From Heliomarina sp018223035 (GTDB taxonomy: Bacteria; Pseudomonadota; Alphaproteobacteria; Rhodobacterales; Rhodobacteraceae): DNA of 64,000 bases. The notes beneath the pieces were generated by a model. That model saw only the letters and a program-made list of their open reading frames with translations, was not told where the DNA came from and did not search any database. Shown here one piece after another: positions 1-9,482 of the stretch (positions within the stretch are counted from its first letter, which is position 1; each line of letters starts with the position of its first letter). Position numbers and translations under genes: made by a program. The stretch is from assembly GCA_018223035.1 (NCBI GenBank), contig JAAEZD010000008.1, forward strand, positions 1 through 64,000, written 5' to 3'.

Positions 1-788
1 CCTATGGCTCGCGCTCGCTGGCTGTTGGCGGCTCTGCCATGGTGCGCGCCGCCGAGAAGGTCATCAACAAGGCCAAGAAGATCGCGGCCCACCTGATGGA
101 AGCCTCGGACGCGGATATCGAACTGAAAGACGGGGCGTTCAGCGTGGCGGGCACGGATAAATCCGTGGCCTGGGGAGATGTCTGCCTGGCAGCTTACGTG
201 CCGCATAACTACCCGCTCGAAGATCTCGAGCCGGGACTGGAGGAAACCGCCTTTTACGATCCGAGCAACTTTACCTACCCCTCGGGCGCCTATGCCTGCG
301 AGGTCGAGGTCGACCCGGAGACCGGCAAGGTGACCATCCAGCGGATGATGGCGGCGGATGATTTCGGAAATGTGGTCAACCCGATGATCGTGGAGGGGCA
401 GGTCCATGGTGGTCTCGCGCAGGGAATCGGGCAGGCGCTGCTTGAGAACTGTGTCTATGACGAGAATGGGCAGCTGCTCTCGGCAAGCTATATGGATTAC
501 GCCATGCCGCGTGCGGCGGACCTGCCGAATTTCGAGGTGGATCATTCCTGCGCCACGCCCTGTACCCATAACCCGCTGGGGGTGAAGGGCTGTGGCGAGG
601 CCGGGGCCATCGGGTCACCCCCGTCAGTCGTCAACGCGGTGATTGACGCGCTGAACTCGGGCGGTAAGGATGTGCCTCATATCGACATGCCCATGTCGCC
701 CGCCCGGGTCTGGGCCGCGATGAACGGCGCGACCGCGACGGGGCACGGAACGGCAGAGGGGCGTTCGCTCGGCGGGGCGTCGAGCTGA
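1..788 (+). CDS. coxL: Aerobic CO dehydrogenase / xanthine dehydrogenase-type large (Mo) subunit, C-terminal part
   Basis: The reading frame is open from the window edge (codon phase starting at base 3) and gives about 261 residues of the C-terminal molybdopterin-binding domain. Visible family signatures are YGSRSLAVGGSA at the start and GVKGCGEAGAIGSPPSVVNA near residue 190, which carries the catalytic glutamate of the family. The active-site loop that separates form I CODH (Cys) from other hydroxylases lies upstream and is not seen. The FAD subunit gene follows 97 bp downstream. An L-then-M order fits the S-L-M arrangement of form II (putative) CO dehydrogenases rather than M-S-L of form I. 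The true substrate is therefore uncertain. Confidence 0.85.
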   Translation, partial: YGSRSLAVGGSAMVRAAEKVINKAKKIAAHLMEASDADIELKDGAFSVAGTDKSVAWGDVCLAAYVPHNYPLEDLEPGLEETAFYDPSNFTYPSGAYACEVEVDPETGKVTIQRMMAADDFGNVVNPMIVEGQVHGGLAQGIGQALLENCVYDENGQLLSASYMDYAMPRAADLPNFEVDHSCATPCTHNPLGVKGCGEAGAIGSPPSVVNAVIDALNSGGKDVPHIDMPMSPARVWAAMNGATATGHGTAEGRSLGGASS

Positions 789-803
789 GGGAAAGCGGCG
801 GAG

Positions 804-850
804 CCGGGGGCCAGCCCCCGGACCCCCGGAGTATTTGGAGCAAGAGGAAA
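804..850. repeat. GC-rich palindromic intergenic element (REP-like)
   Basis: A 7-bp perfect stem (CCGGGGG at 804-810, CCCCCGG at 815-821, loop CCAG) is followed by ACCCCCGGAGTATTT and a purine-rich tail. From memory, elements of this form are scattered between genes in many Rhodobacteraceae genomes. Only one copy is seen in this window, so the repeat status is inferred. Confidence 0.4.
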
Positions 851-885
851 ACGGGAAAGATCCCGGTTTTTCAAGGAGCGAACGG

Positions 886-1674
886 ATGTATAATTTCGAG
901 TTTGAGCAGCCCACGACGGTCGCGGATGCGGTCAAGGCGCTGTCCGAAGAGGATGCGCAGGCGCTGGGCGGCGGTCAGACACTGCTGCCGACGATGAAGC
1001 AGCGCCTTGCGATGCCGTCGAAGCTGGTGAGCCTGACGGCGATCGACGAAATCAAGGGCGTGAAGAAGGATGGCGATCAGCTGGTCATCGGCGGCGGCAC
1101 CACCCATGGGACGGTGGCCCGCGAGGCATCGGCGGATTACCCGGGCTTGGCCGGGCTTGCGTCGAAGATCGGTGACCCGGCGGTGCGCAATCGCGGCACC
1201 ATGGGCGGAAGCCTTGCCAATAATGACCCTTCGGCCTGTTACCCGGCAGCATTGCTGGCGTCTGGCGGGACGGTGGTGACCGACCGGCGCGAGATCGCGG
1301 CGGATGACTATTTCCAGGGCATGTTCACCACGGCGCTGGAAGAGGGCGAGATCATCACGGCGGTGAAGCTCCCGATCCCGGAGAAATCAAATTATCAGAA
1401 GTTCGAGCAGCCCGCGTCGCGTTTCCCGCTGGTCGGGGTGTTTGTCGCGAAATACGCCGGTGGCGTGCGGGTCGCTGTGACCGGGGCCTCGAATGAAGGC
1501 GTCTTTCGCTGGACGGAGGCGGAAGAGGCGCTGTCGGGCGATTTCTCGGCATCGGCGCTGGAGGGCTTGAGCGCGTCGGCAGAGGGGATGATTTCGGACA
1601 TTCACGGATCGTCCGAATACCGGGCCCATCTGATCGGTGTGATGACCAAGCGCGCGGTGACGGCTGCGGCCTGA
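886..1674 (+). CDS. coxM: CO dehydrogenase-type medium (FAD-binding) subunit
   Basis: This 262-residue protein belongs to the PCMH-type FAD subunits of molybdenum hydroxylases and passes electrons between the Mo/Fe-S subunits and the quinone pool. The FAD-binding motifs are LGGGQTLLPT near residue 32 and RNRGTMGGSLANNDPS near residue 104, with the usual C-terminal CO_deh_flav_C-like region. The ATG at 886 is chosen over an in-frame upstream start because AAGGAG (873-878) lies 7 bp before it. It is probably cotranscribed with the large subunit and is followed by a strong terminator. Length is close to the usual 260-290 residues. Confidence 0.88.
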   Translation: MYNFEFEQPTTVADAVKALSEEDAQALGGGQTLLPTMKQRLAMPSKLVSLTAIDEIKGVKKDGDQLVIGGGTTHGTVAREASADYPGLAGLASKIGDPAVRNRGTMGGSLANNDPSACYPAALLASGGTVVTDRREIAADDYFQGMFTTALEEGEIITAVKLPIPEKSNYQKFEQPASRFPLVGVFVAKYAGGVRVAVTGASNEGVFRWTEAEEALSGDFSASALEGLSASAEGMISDIHGSSEYRAHLIGVMTKRAVTAAA

Positions 1675-1714
1675 GGGGGCGGGGCACAGGGCCCCGGTTT
1701 CCCGAGACAATAAA

Positions 1715-1742
1715 AAAAAGCCCCGTGAAAACGGGGCTTTTT
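1715..1742. terminator. Bidirectional rho-independent terminator between coxM and infC
   Basis: A stem AAAAAGCCCCGT / ACGGGGCTTTTT with a GAAA tetraloop is flanked by A and T runs on both sides, so it can terminate both coxM (+) and infC (-), which converge here. Confidence 0.9.
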
Positions 1743-1761
1743 CTTTGAACGGGTATCCGGT

Positions 1762-2313
1762 TCAGCCCTTATTGGGCATCGGGCCGATCAGCATGATCAT
1801 CTGGCGGCCTTCCATCTTTGGGAAGTTTTCCACCTTGCCGATTTCCTTGGTGTCTTCGGCGACGCGTTCCAGCAGCTCGCGGCCAAGGTTCTGGTGCGCC
1901 ATTTCGCGGCCCCGGAAACGCAGGGTGATCTTTACCTTGTCACCGTTTTCCAGAAACTTGAACACGTTGCGCATTTTAACTTCGTAGTCATGCGTATCGG
2001 TGTTGGGACGGAACTTGACCTCTTTGACCTCGATGATCTTCTGCTTCTTGCGGGCCTCGGCCTCGCGTTTCTGGGTCTCGTACTTGAACTTGCCGAAATC
2101 CATGATCTTGCAGACGGGCGGGGTCGCGTTCGGCGAGATCTCGACAAGGTCGAGGCCGGCTTCTTCGGCCATCTGCATCGCACGTTCGGGGGTCACGACG
2201 CCTACGTTGTCGCCATCAGCGCCGATCAGGCGGATTTCGTTTGCACGGATCTTTTCGTTGACGCGCGGGCCGGTTTCTCTGGTCGGGGGCGCGTTATGAG
2301 GTCTGCGGGCTAT
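1762..2313 (-). CDS. infC: Translation initiation factor IF-3, apparent AUA start codon
   Basis: IF-3 binds the 30S subunit, blocks premature 50S joining and checks start codons. The protein shows the N-domain (VNEKIRANEIRLIGADG), the linker rich in Lys/Arg/Glu (YETQKREAEARKKQK) and the C-domain ending in GRQMIMLIGPMPNKG. I start it at an ATA codon (2313-2311) because family homology begins at ARRPHNAPP, and because AAAGGA lies 8 nt upstream of the ATA. An in-frame ATG 39 bp further upstream (2352) has no clear Shine-Dalgarno and adds a non-homologous leader. This gives 183 residues; the E. coli protein has 180. Rare start codons in infC are a known basis for autoregulation. Confidence 0.9.
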   Translation of the reverse strand: MARRPHNAPPTRETGPRVNEKIRANEIRLIGADGDNVGVVTPERAMQMAEEAGLDLVEISPNATPPVCKIMDFGKFKYETQKREAEARKKQKIIEVKEVKFRPNTDTHDYEVKMRNVFKFLENGDKVKITLRFRGREMAHQNLGRELLERVAEDTKEIGKVENFPKMEGRQMIMLIGPMPNKG

Positions 2314-2594
2314 GGAATCGGTCCTTTGATCGTTGTAATTAATGAAGTGCAAACCTAATCTTAGGCGTGTTCCGGTTCAAGTCGCAAATCCGGTGAAAAG
2401 CCTGCTGGGGCTCGAAACTTGCAGACAATGATCCAGCTGTTGGCTGAATATGCCCAGATGCTTCATCTAACGCTCTTTTTAACCTTATGGTTCCAATTTT
2501 TTTTGAGATTGGTGCATTTGCGGGTAAATTGCTTAACGCGCGGGGTTCCGGGAAAGATTCGGCGTTTTCATGTTCAAGAGTTCGGGAGGCGCTG

Positions 2595-3188
2595 ATGCTA
2601 GGGATAAATCTATTCCGCGAGATTTCAGAAAAGGCTTTAAGCCTGGTAGGAGCGCTGGCCGTCCTCGTTCTTTTGATCGGATGGGGAATGGATATCGACT
2701 GGCTGGTGCGGTTGCGCTCGGATGCGCATGCGATGGTCCCAAGTACGAGTGTCTGTTTTATTATCGCCTGCGGTGCGGCGTACATGCTTTCGGGAAAAGC
2801 CGCGTACCGGCGGGTGCTGGGCATGTTCCTGCTGGGCGCGGTGGCGGCCATTGTCGGGATGAATATCCTTCTGGGCACCTTATTGTATGGCGTGAAGCTC
2901 GAAGAGTTGTTCGGCGTGAATGTCGGTCTTGATGACCGGATGGCTGTAGGCACCTCGCTTGGCTTTCTGCTGCTGTGTTTTCGGCTGGCGACATGGCAGA
3001 GCGGATCGGATTTCAGCTTTGTCGCCGCGATCCTGGGCGTGATCGTTTCAGGGGGCCTCTTCTTTCTGCTGCTCGCGGATGCGCGTGCTTTTGACACTCT
3101 GCCGCTGTTCCGTGAAACCTCGCTTCCAACCTTGTTCTTCTTTACGCTGGTTTTCATCGGAACGCTGGCGCCGGGATACCGGGAATAA
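2595..3188 (+). CDS. Multispanning membrane protein of unknown function
   Basis: The 197-residue product has about six hydrophobic segments: residues 13-28, 48-62, 70-95, a segment near 120-130, 145-165 and 175-190. It ends shortly after the last one with no soluble output domain. The ATG at 2595 is preferred because GGGAGG (2584-2589) precedes it by 5 bp; a longer in-frame start at 2487 would add a poorly conserved-looking leader. The layout resembles membrane sensor modules that normally sit in front of kinases or cyclases, but nothing in the sequence proves a function. It converges on fpr. Confidence 0.6.
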   Translation: MLGINLFREISEKALSLVGALAVLVLLIGWGMDIDWLVRLRSDAHAMVPSTSVCFIIACGAAYMLSGKAAYRRVLGMFLLGAVAAIVGMNILLGTLLYGVKLEELFGVNVGLDDRMAVGTSLGFLLLCFRLATWQSGSDFSFVAAILGVIVSGGLFFLLLADARAFDTLPLFRETSLPTLFFFTLVFIGTLAPGYRE

Positions 3189-3226
3189 CCCGCCTGAGCG
3201 GCTTTAACTGGCCGAATTGCACTCGA

Positions 3227-3252
3227 AAAAGGCGACCCTGGGGTCGCCTTTT
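3227..3252. terminator. Bidirectional terminator between the membrane protein gene and fpr
   Basis: A perfect 12-bp stem AAAAGGCGACCC / GGGTCGCCTTTT with a two-base centre. It has A and T runs on either side and serves both converging genes. Confidence 0.88.
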
Positions 3253-3276
3253 GCCGTTCACAAATGAGCGCAGGAA

Positions 3277-4125
3277 TTACCCGACAAAGGCCTTTTCGAC
3301 CACGTATTCCTTGGGATCGGAATTGGCGCCTTCACGCAGGCCAAAACCTTCGAGCACGTCCTTCATATCCTTGTTGAAATCGAGACTGCCACAGACCATG
3401 CCCCGGTCGGTTTCGGGGTTGATCGGTTCGATTCCCAGATCGGTGAACACGGTGCCATCGCGCAGCAGGTTGGTGATGCGGCCCATCTTGGGGCTCTGCT
3501 CGCGGGTGGTGGTCGGGTAGTACTTGACCTTGTCGCCGACCAGCTCGCCGATCAGCGGATCGTCCTTGAGGCTTTCGACAAGTTCACGGCCATAGTCGAG
3601 CTCTGCCACGTCGCGGCAGGTGTGGGTCATGATGATCTGGTCGTATTTCTCATAGGTTTCAGGCTCGCGCAGGAGTGAGGCGAAGGGCGCAAAACCGGTG
3701 CCGGTGGCAAAGAACCACAGACGTTTGCCGGGCAGCAGCGCGTCATGCACCAGCGTGCCCACGGGTTTCGGCCGCAGGATGATCTGGTCGCCGGGCTGGA
3801 TGTGCTGAAGCTTGGAGGTCAGCGGGCCGTCCTGTACCTTGATCGAATAGAATTCCAGCTCGTCGTCCCAAGCGGGCGAGGCGATGGAATAGGCGCGCAG
3901 CAGTGGCTTCTGCTTGCCGGACTTGGGATCCGGATCGCCCATCAACCCGATCATCACGAATTCGCCCGAGCGAAAGCGCAACGAAGCCGGGCGCGTCACG
4001 CGGAACGAAAAGAGCCGGTCGGTCCAGTGCTTGACCGAAGTCACGGTCTGGGCGTCGGGAAGGGTGGGCGTCTTGACGGGAGTGGCTTCGGTCACGGTAT
4101 CGGTCACAGGTCTCATTTCGGTCAT
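3277..4125 (-). CDS. fpr: Ferredoxin/flavodoxin--NADP+ reductase (bacterial type)
   Basis: This 282-residue FAD enzyme moves electrons between NADPH and ferredoxin or flavodoxin. Visible motifs are the FAD-binding RAYSIASP near residue 92, the NADPH-binding GTGFAPFASLLR near residue 148, the CGS motif (MVCGSLDFNKDM) and the C-terminal VEKAFVG typical of the bacterial class with an extended tail. The N-terminal ~25 residues are Thr/Pro/Val rich and variable. It lies 71 bp downstream of DUF934 on the same strand, at the end of the sulfate-reduction block, so it may feed sulfite reductase. A GC hairpin sits between its Shine-Dalgarno and the ATG (see 4135-4151). Confidence 0.93.
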   Translation of the reverse strand: MTEMRPVTDTVTEATPVKTPTLPDAQTVTSVKHWTDRLFSFRVTRPASLRFRSGEFVMIGLMGDPDPKSGKQKPLLRAYSIASPAWDDELEFYSIKVQDGPLTSKLQHIQPGDQIILRPKPVGTLVHDALLPGKRLWFFATGTGFAPFASLLREPETYEKYDQIIMTHTCRDVAELDYGRELVESLKDDPLIGELVGDKVKYYPTTTREQSPKMGRITNLLRDGTVFTDLGIEPINPETDRGMVCGSLDFNKDMKDVLEGFGLREGANSDPKEYVVEKAFVG

Positions 4126-4134
4126 AGGCGAATA

Positions 4135-4151
4135 CCGGCCCCGGGGACCGG
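4135..4151 (-). promoter_or_regulatory. Hairpin between Shine-Dalgarno and fpr start codon
   Basis: In the fpr mRNA the order is AAAAAGGAG (top-strand complement 4152-4160), then a 17-base GC palindrome (CCGGTCC pairing with GGGCCGG through one G-U), then nine bases, then AUG at 4125. If the palindrome folds, the Shine-Dalgarno is brought to 9 nt from the start codon; unfolded it is 26 nt away. The role is inferred. Confidence 0.4.
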
Positions 4152-4196
4152 CTCCTTTTTCCAGTAAGCGTTGAAAGGGGGGAAGGAAAGGGGCGT

Positions 4197-4604
4197 TTAG
4201 CCGCGCAGCCTTGCCTGATAGTCATGTTGCTTCCAATTTGCGCGGGCCAGCCACTGATCTTCCGGTTGGCGGGCAGCCAGCGCATCGTCGATCTCGACCT
4301 CGTCGAAACCGGACCGGCGCGCCATCGCATATTGATCGGCAATCACATGACCTTTGGCCCGCAGCCGCCCGGTAAAGCCCATCAGCCGCAGCCGTCGCGC
4401 AATGGTGAACCCGCGCCCGTCGGCAAAGCTCGGGAAATCCACGCGGATCATTTCAACCTGATCCAGCAGGGGGCCAAGCTCGGTCACATCCGCATCCGAG
4501 GGCAGATCTAGACCGCGCGCCTCGTTCGGGCGTTCCTCGGCGGTGGCAAAGCCGCCCTTCCAGTCGTCGGACGTGAAACCGGTGTCTTTTACGATAAAGC
4601 TCAT
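4197..4604 (-). CDS. DUF934 protein, sulfite-reductase accessory
   Basis: The 135-residue protein matches DUF934, a small family almost always found beside cysI/cysH. Published fitness data have linked it to sulfite reduction, probably electron delivery; the biochemical role is not settled. The region DFPSFADGRGFTIARRLR (near residues 57-74) followed by GHVIADQYAMARRSGFDEVEI is the conserved core. The ATG at 4604 overlaps the cysH stop as ATGA, so it is translationally coupled to cysH; the longer upstream ORF would run into cysH. Confidence 0.85.
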   Translation of the reverse strand: MSFIVKDTGFTSDDWKGGFATAEERPNEARGLDLPSDADVTELGPLLDQVEMIRVDFPSFADGRGFTIARRLRLMGFTGRLRAKGHVIADQYAMARRSGFDEVEIDDALAARQPEDQWLARANWKQHDYQARLRG

Positions 4605-5363
4605 GATGTCGCTCCTGTTCGCACCATCTTGCCATTCACAAAATGGATGCCGCATTCTTCCTTGTCCTGATCGCGCCAGCGCCCGGCACGCGGGTCTTCC
4701 CCGGGCTTCACCGGCGAGGTGCAGGGCGCGCAGCCGATCGAGGGATAGCCCTTGGCCACCAGCGGGTGACGCGGCAGGCGGTTTTCTTCCATGTAGTTGC
4801 GCACGTCCTCGGGCGCCCAGTGCGCCAGCGGGTTGACCTTGATCCGGCCCGTTCCCGCCTCGACCTCGAAGAAATCGAGCGCGGCGCGGGTGCCGGACTG
4901 AAACCGTTTGCGCCCGGTGATCCAGCCGTCGAATTCCGCGAGCGCGTTGTTCAGCGGCACGGTTTTCCGCAGGGCGCAGCAGGCATCGGTGTCGCGCTGG
5001 TGCAACGTGTTGTCCGGGTCATGCTTTGCAATATCCGCCGCACGGATGATGCGCACGTTTTTCAGCCCCAGACGCTCGCTCACCTCGGACTGGTAGACCA
5101 GCGTTTCGGTAAACAGCATCTCGGTGTCGATGAACAGCACCGGCACCTTACGGTCGATCACGGCGGCCATGTGCAACAGCACGACGGATTCCGCGCCAAA
5201 ACTCGACACCAGCGCGATATAGCCCGCATCGCGCAGGGCACCCTTCATCACCTCGGTCGCGCTGTGATGGCGGAACCGGGCGTTCAGCGCCGCGACGCGC
5301 TCGGCCAATACGGGATCGACCGGTGCGTCGGACGTCTTGTCCAAGGGGGGTATCATCGGACGA

Positions 5364-5374
<11 letters not shown>
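4601..5374 (-). CDS. cysH: Assimilatory adenylylsulfate (APS) reductase
   Basis: The enzyme reduces activated sulfate to sulfite with thioredoxin. The 257 residues contain VSSFGAESVVLLHM (PP-loop-like, ~57-70), then Cys132-Cys133 (DACCALRK) and Cys215/Cys218 (GCAPCT). This CC...CxxC set holds a [4Fe-4S] cluster and marks the APS-type rather than the PAPS-type enzyme. The catalytic Cys241 lies in EECGIHF. The start at 5374 overlaps the cysI stop by 11 bases; a second ATG at 5356 is possible and neither has a strong ribosome-binding site. It is coupled to DUF934 by an ATGA overlap. Confidence 0.9.
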
Positions 5375-7028
<1,654 letters not shown>

Positions 7029-7080
7029 GGTCGTTCCTTTCGCCAGCCCCGCGCGGGGCGTCGGATGGGTCTTGTTCGGA

Positions 7081-7386
7081 TCAGGAGGCGGTTTCGGCTT
7101 GCTTGCCGTGGAAATAATTCGACGGGCCGGTCAGGCGGAATTCCTCGCGGAAATGGGTGGGCTCGGGACCGTTCGCACCGATCTTGACCTCGGCCAGATA
7201 GGCACCGACCACTTCGCCCGCCTGTTGCGCGGCAAAATCAAGCCGTTGCTTGGCCAGTGCCTCGTCGCGCAGCACTTCGGCCTCGGAGAGTGCACGCGAC
7301 CAGCGGTCATCGGCAGTCTGATAGATCACATCGCCTTCAAGCAGGGCATTTGCGGTGACGACTTTGGGGGTAAAGGGGCGGGCCAT
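7081..7386 (-). CDS. DUF2849 protein, sulfite-reductase associated
   Basis: This 101-residue protein matches DUF2849 (start MARPFTPKVVTANALLEGDV, end near SNYFHGKQAETAS). The family is confined mostly to alphaproteobacteria, lies next to cysI, and has been proposed from mutant fitness data to help supply electrons to sulfite reductase. No cofactor-binding motif is visible. Its ATG shares one base with the cysG stop (TGATG), so translation is coupled. The exact biochemical role is unknown. Confidence 0.82.
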   Translation of the reverse strand: MARPFTPKVVTANALLEGDVIYQTADDRWSRALSEAEVLRDEALAKQRLDFAAQQAGEVVGAYLAEVKIGANGPEPTHFREEFRLTGPSNYFHGKQAETAS

Positions 7387-8780
7387 CAGGCGAGTTCCTT
7401 TTGCATCTCGGGCAGGGCAAGGGCAGCCGCGCGCGGGGCGAGGCCATAGAAGGTGAGGGCAGGGCCGGTCATTTCGGCCTCGGCCAGATCGGTTGGCAGG
7501 GTGTCGAGCGTCGTCGAAAGAATGCGCTGATCGGGGCGCGAGGCGTTTTCTATCACCGTGATCGGCGTGGCGCGGTCGGCCCCGTGCATGATCAGGCGGC
7601 CCTGGATGAAACGGGCGGATTTCTTGCCCATGTAGATTGCGACAACCTCGCCCGGGCGCGCCAGCGTGGCCCAGTCGTGATCGGCGAAACCTTTCATGTC
7701 ATGACCGGTCAGGAAGCGGACAGATGCGTTGCGGCCCCTTTTCGTCAGGCTCTGACCAATCCCGGCCACGGCAGCCGAAGCAGCGGTGATGCCCGGCACG
7801 ATATGCCAAGTGACACCCGCCGCGTCGCAGGCATCAATTTCCTCATCCAGCCGTCCGAACACAGTGCTGTCGCCGGATTTCAGGCGCACCACCTGCGCCC
7901 CTTTGCGGGCGTGTTCCACCAAGAGGTCGTTGATGACCTCCTGCGGGGTCGAGGGGCCAAAGCCTTCCTTGCCGACATCGAGCATCAGCGCCTCGCGGCG
8001 GGCTAGTTCAAGGATTTCCTTGGAGATCAGGCGGTCGTAGATCACCACGTCGGCCTCGTCCAGCGCACGGCGCGCCTTGAGCGTCAGCAGTTCCGGATCG
8101 CCCGGACCGGCGCCGACAAAGACGACGTGGCCGTCGCGCTGCGGACGCGTCAGGTGATCGTTCAGCAGCGATTGAAGCGCCGGGCGAACGGCGGTTTCGC
8201 CGCCCTCATCCATCGCGCGGGGGCCGGCATTGAAATAGTAATCGGCCCAGAAATCGCGGCGGGCACGGCCAAAGGGCAGCGCCTCGGCCAGTTTGCGAAA
8301 GCCCTTGCCGATCCACGCCAGCGAACCAAGCGTCACCGGCAGACGCGCCTCGAGATCGGCCTTGATCGCACGGGCCAGCACGGGGGCCGCGCCCTCGGTG
8401 CCGATGGCGACTGTGACAGGGTCACGATCGACGATGGCGGGCGTAATGAACTGACTGTCGTGCAGGTTGTCGACCACGTTGACCAGCACACCGGCAGCGC
8501 GGGCAAGCCCTGCGGTGCGGGCGTCTTCGACCTCATCCTCGTCAGCGGCATAGAACAGCGCCGAGCCGTCCACATCGCCCTCGGCAAGCGCGCGGCGGGT
8601 CAGCGTCAGCTTGCCCTCGCTTGCCCATGTCTCGATCTCCGGGGCAGGAGCGGCGGCATAGACGTCGATCCGTGCCTCTGTCTTCATCAGCAGGCGCAGC
8701 TTGGCAAGCGCGGCCTCACCACCGCCCGAAAGGGTGATGCGCTGGCCCTGGACAGCGAGGAAGATCGGGAAATGTTGCAT
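7386..8780 (-). CDS. cysG: Siroheme synthase (multifunctional CysG)
   Basis: The 464-residue protein fuses an N-terminal precorrin-2 dehydrogenase/sirohydrochlorin ferrochelatase (NAD-binding LSGGGEAALAKLRLL near residue 18) to a C-terminal uroporphyrinogen-III C-methyltransferase (VFVGAGPGDPELLTLKARRA near residue 220, VVIYDRLIS near 246, GDSTVFGR near 303). It makes the siroheme cofactor of CysI. It is the first gene of the minus-strand sulfur operon, divergent from the Lrp regulator, with a 146-bp shared control region. The length matches the E. coli enzyme (457). Confidence 0.94.
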   Translation of the reverse strand: MQHFPIFLAVQGQRITLSGGGEAALAKLRLLMKTEARIDVYAAAPAPEIETWASEGKLTLTRRALAEGDVDGSALFYAADEDEVEDARTAGLARAAGVLVNVVDNLHDSQFITPAIVDRDPVTVAIGTEGAAPVLARAIKADLEARLPVTLGSLAWIGKGFRKLAEALPFGRARRDFWADYYFNAGPRAMDEGGETAVRPALQSLLNDHLTRPQRDGHVVFVGAGPGDPELLTLKARRALDEADVVIYDRLISKEILELARREALMLDVGKEGFGPSTPQEVINDLLVEHARKGAQVVRLKSGDSTVFGRLDEEIDACDAAGVTWHIVPGITAASAAVAGIGQSLTKRGRNASVRFLTGHDMKGFADHDWATLARPGEVVAIYMGKKSARFIQGRLIMHGADRATPITVIENASRPDQRILSTTLDTLPTDLAEAEMTGPALTFYGLAPRAAALALPEMQKELA

Positions 8781-8820
8781 CGCGCAGGCTCCGCCCGTTT
8801 GTTTGACTTGACCTGCAATA

Positions 8821-8835
8821 TAGGAAATATTCCCT
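8821..8835. promoter_or_regulatory. Candidate Lrp/AsnC operator in the cysG-lrp divergent region
   Basis: TAGGAAATATTCCCT is an inverted repeat (GGAA-ATA-TTCC) with the general form of Lrp-type boxes (AG...A.AT...T..C). It lies 40 bp upstream of the cysG start. This is an inference from position and symmetry. Confidence 0.3.
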
Positions 8836-8926
8836 TCAAATCGCTATGGGGGTTGTCAAATAAGGACATTCGTTCCAATCAGACGCCAAGTCGGGACAAT
8901 CGACCCAAACAAGGAAAGAAACAGGA

Positions 8927-9403
8927 ATGTCAGTTCGCATCGACGACGTGGATCGGAAAATTCTGGCCGAAGTGCAGCGCGACGCCAGCCAGTCGCTGGA
9001 CGATATCGCTAAGGCTGTCGGATCTTCCAAGACCCCGGTCTGGAATCGAATCCGCAAGCTGCGCGAGGCTGGGATCATGGGGCAGCAGACCGTGGTTCTA
9101 GATGCCGAGGCGCTGGGTTTCGAGGCCTGCTTTTTCGTGCTCATCCGCACCTCCGAGCATGAGGCGGAATGGCAGGCGACCTTCCTCAAGGCGCTGCGCG
9201 ACCGCCCCGAGGTACAAGAGGCCCACCGGCTGGCGGGCGACATCGACTATATCCTGAAGGTGCGCGTCAAGAACGCCCGCGCCTATGACCAGTTCTATCA
9301 GACGCTGATCTCGGAGGTGCGGGTGCATAACGTCACGGCCCTCCTGTCGATGGAGGAAATCAAATCCACCACGATGCTGCCGATCGATCAGATTTCGACT
9401 TGA
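8927..9403 (+). CDS. Lrp/AsnC-family transcriptional regulator, probable regulator of the sulfur operon
   Basis: The 158-residue protein has the N-terminal winged helix-turn-helix (VDRKILAEVQRDASQSLDDI, then GSSKTPVWNRIRKLREAGI) and a C-terminal RAM (AsnC ligand-binding) domain (CFFVLIRTSEHE..., VQEAHRLAGDIDYILKVRV). It is transcribed divergently from cysG. In Rhodobacteraceae this regulator regularly flanks the cysG-cysI-cysH block, so it likely responds to sulfur amino acid status. AAGGAAAG precedes the start. The ligand is unknown. Confidence 0.85.
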   Translation: MSVRIDDVDRKILAEVQRDASQSLDDIAKAVGSSKTPVWNRIRKLREAGIMGQQTVVLDAEALGFEACFFVLIRTSEHEAEWQATFLKALRDRPEVQEAHRLAGDIDYILKVRVKNARAYDQFYQTLISEVRVHNVTALLSMEEIKSTTMLPIDQIST

Positions 9404-9482
9404 ATTAAACGTAACTGCGCGGGGTGGAAAGCCGCGAGCGAGAGGCCTATAGCGGGGCCAGACCTTAAGGAAAGGACCGCCC

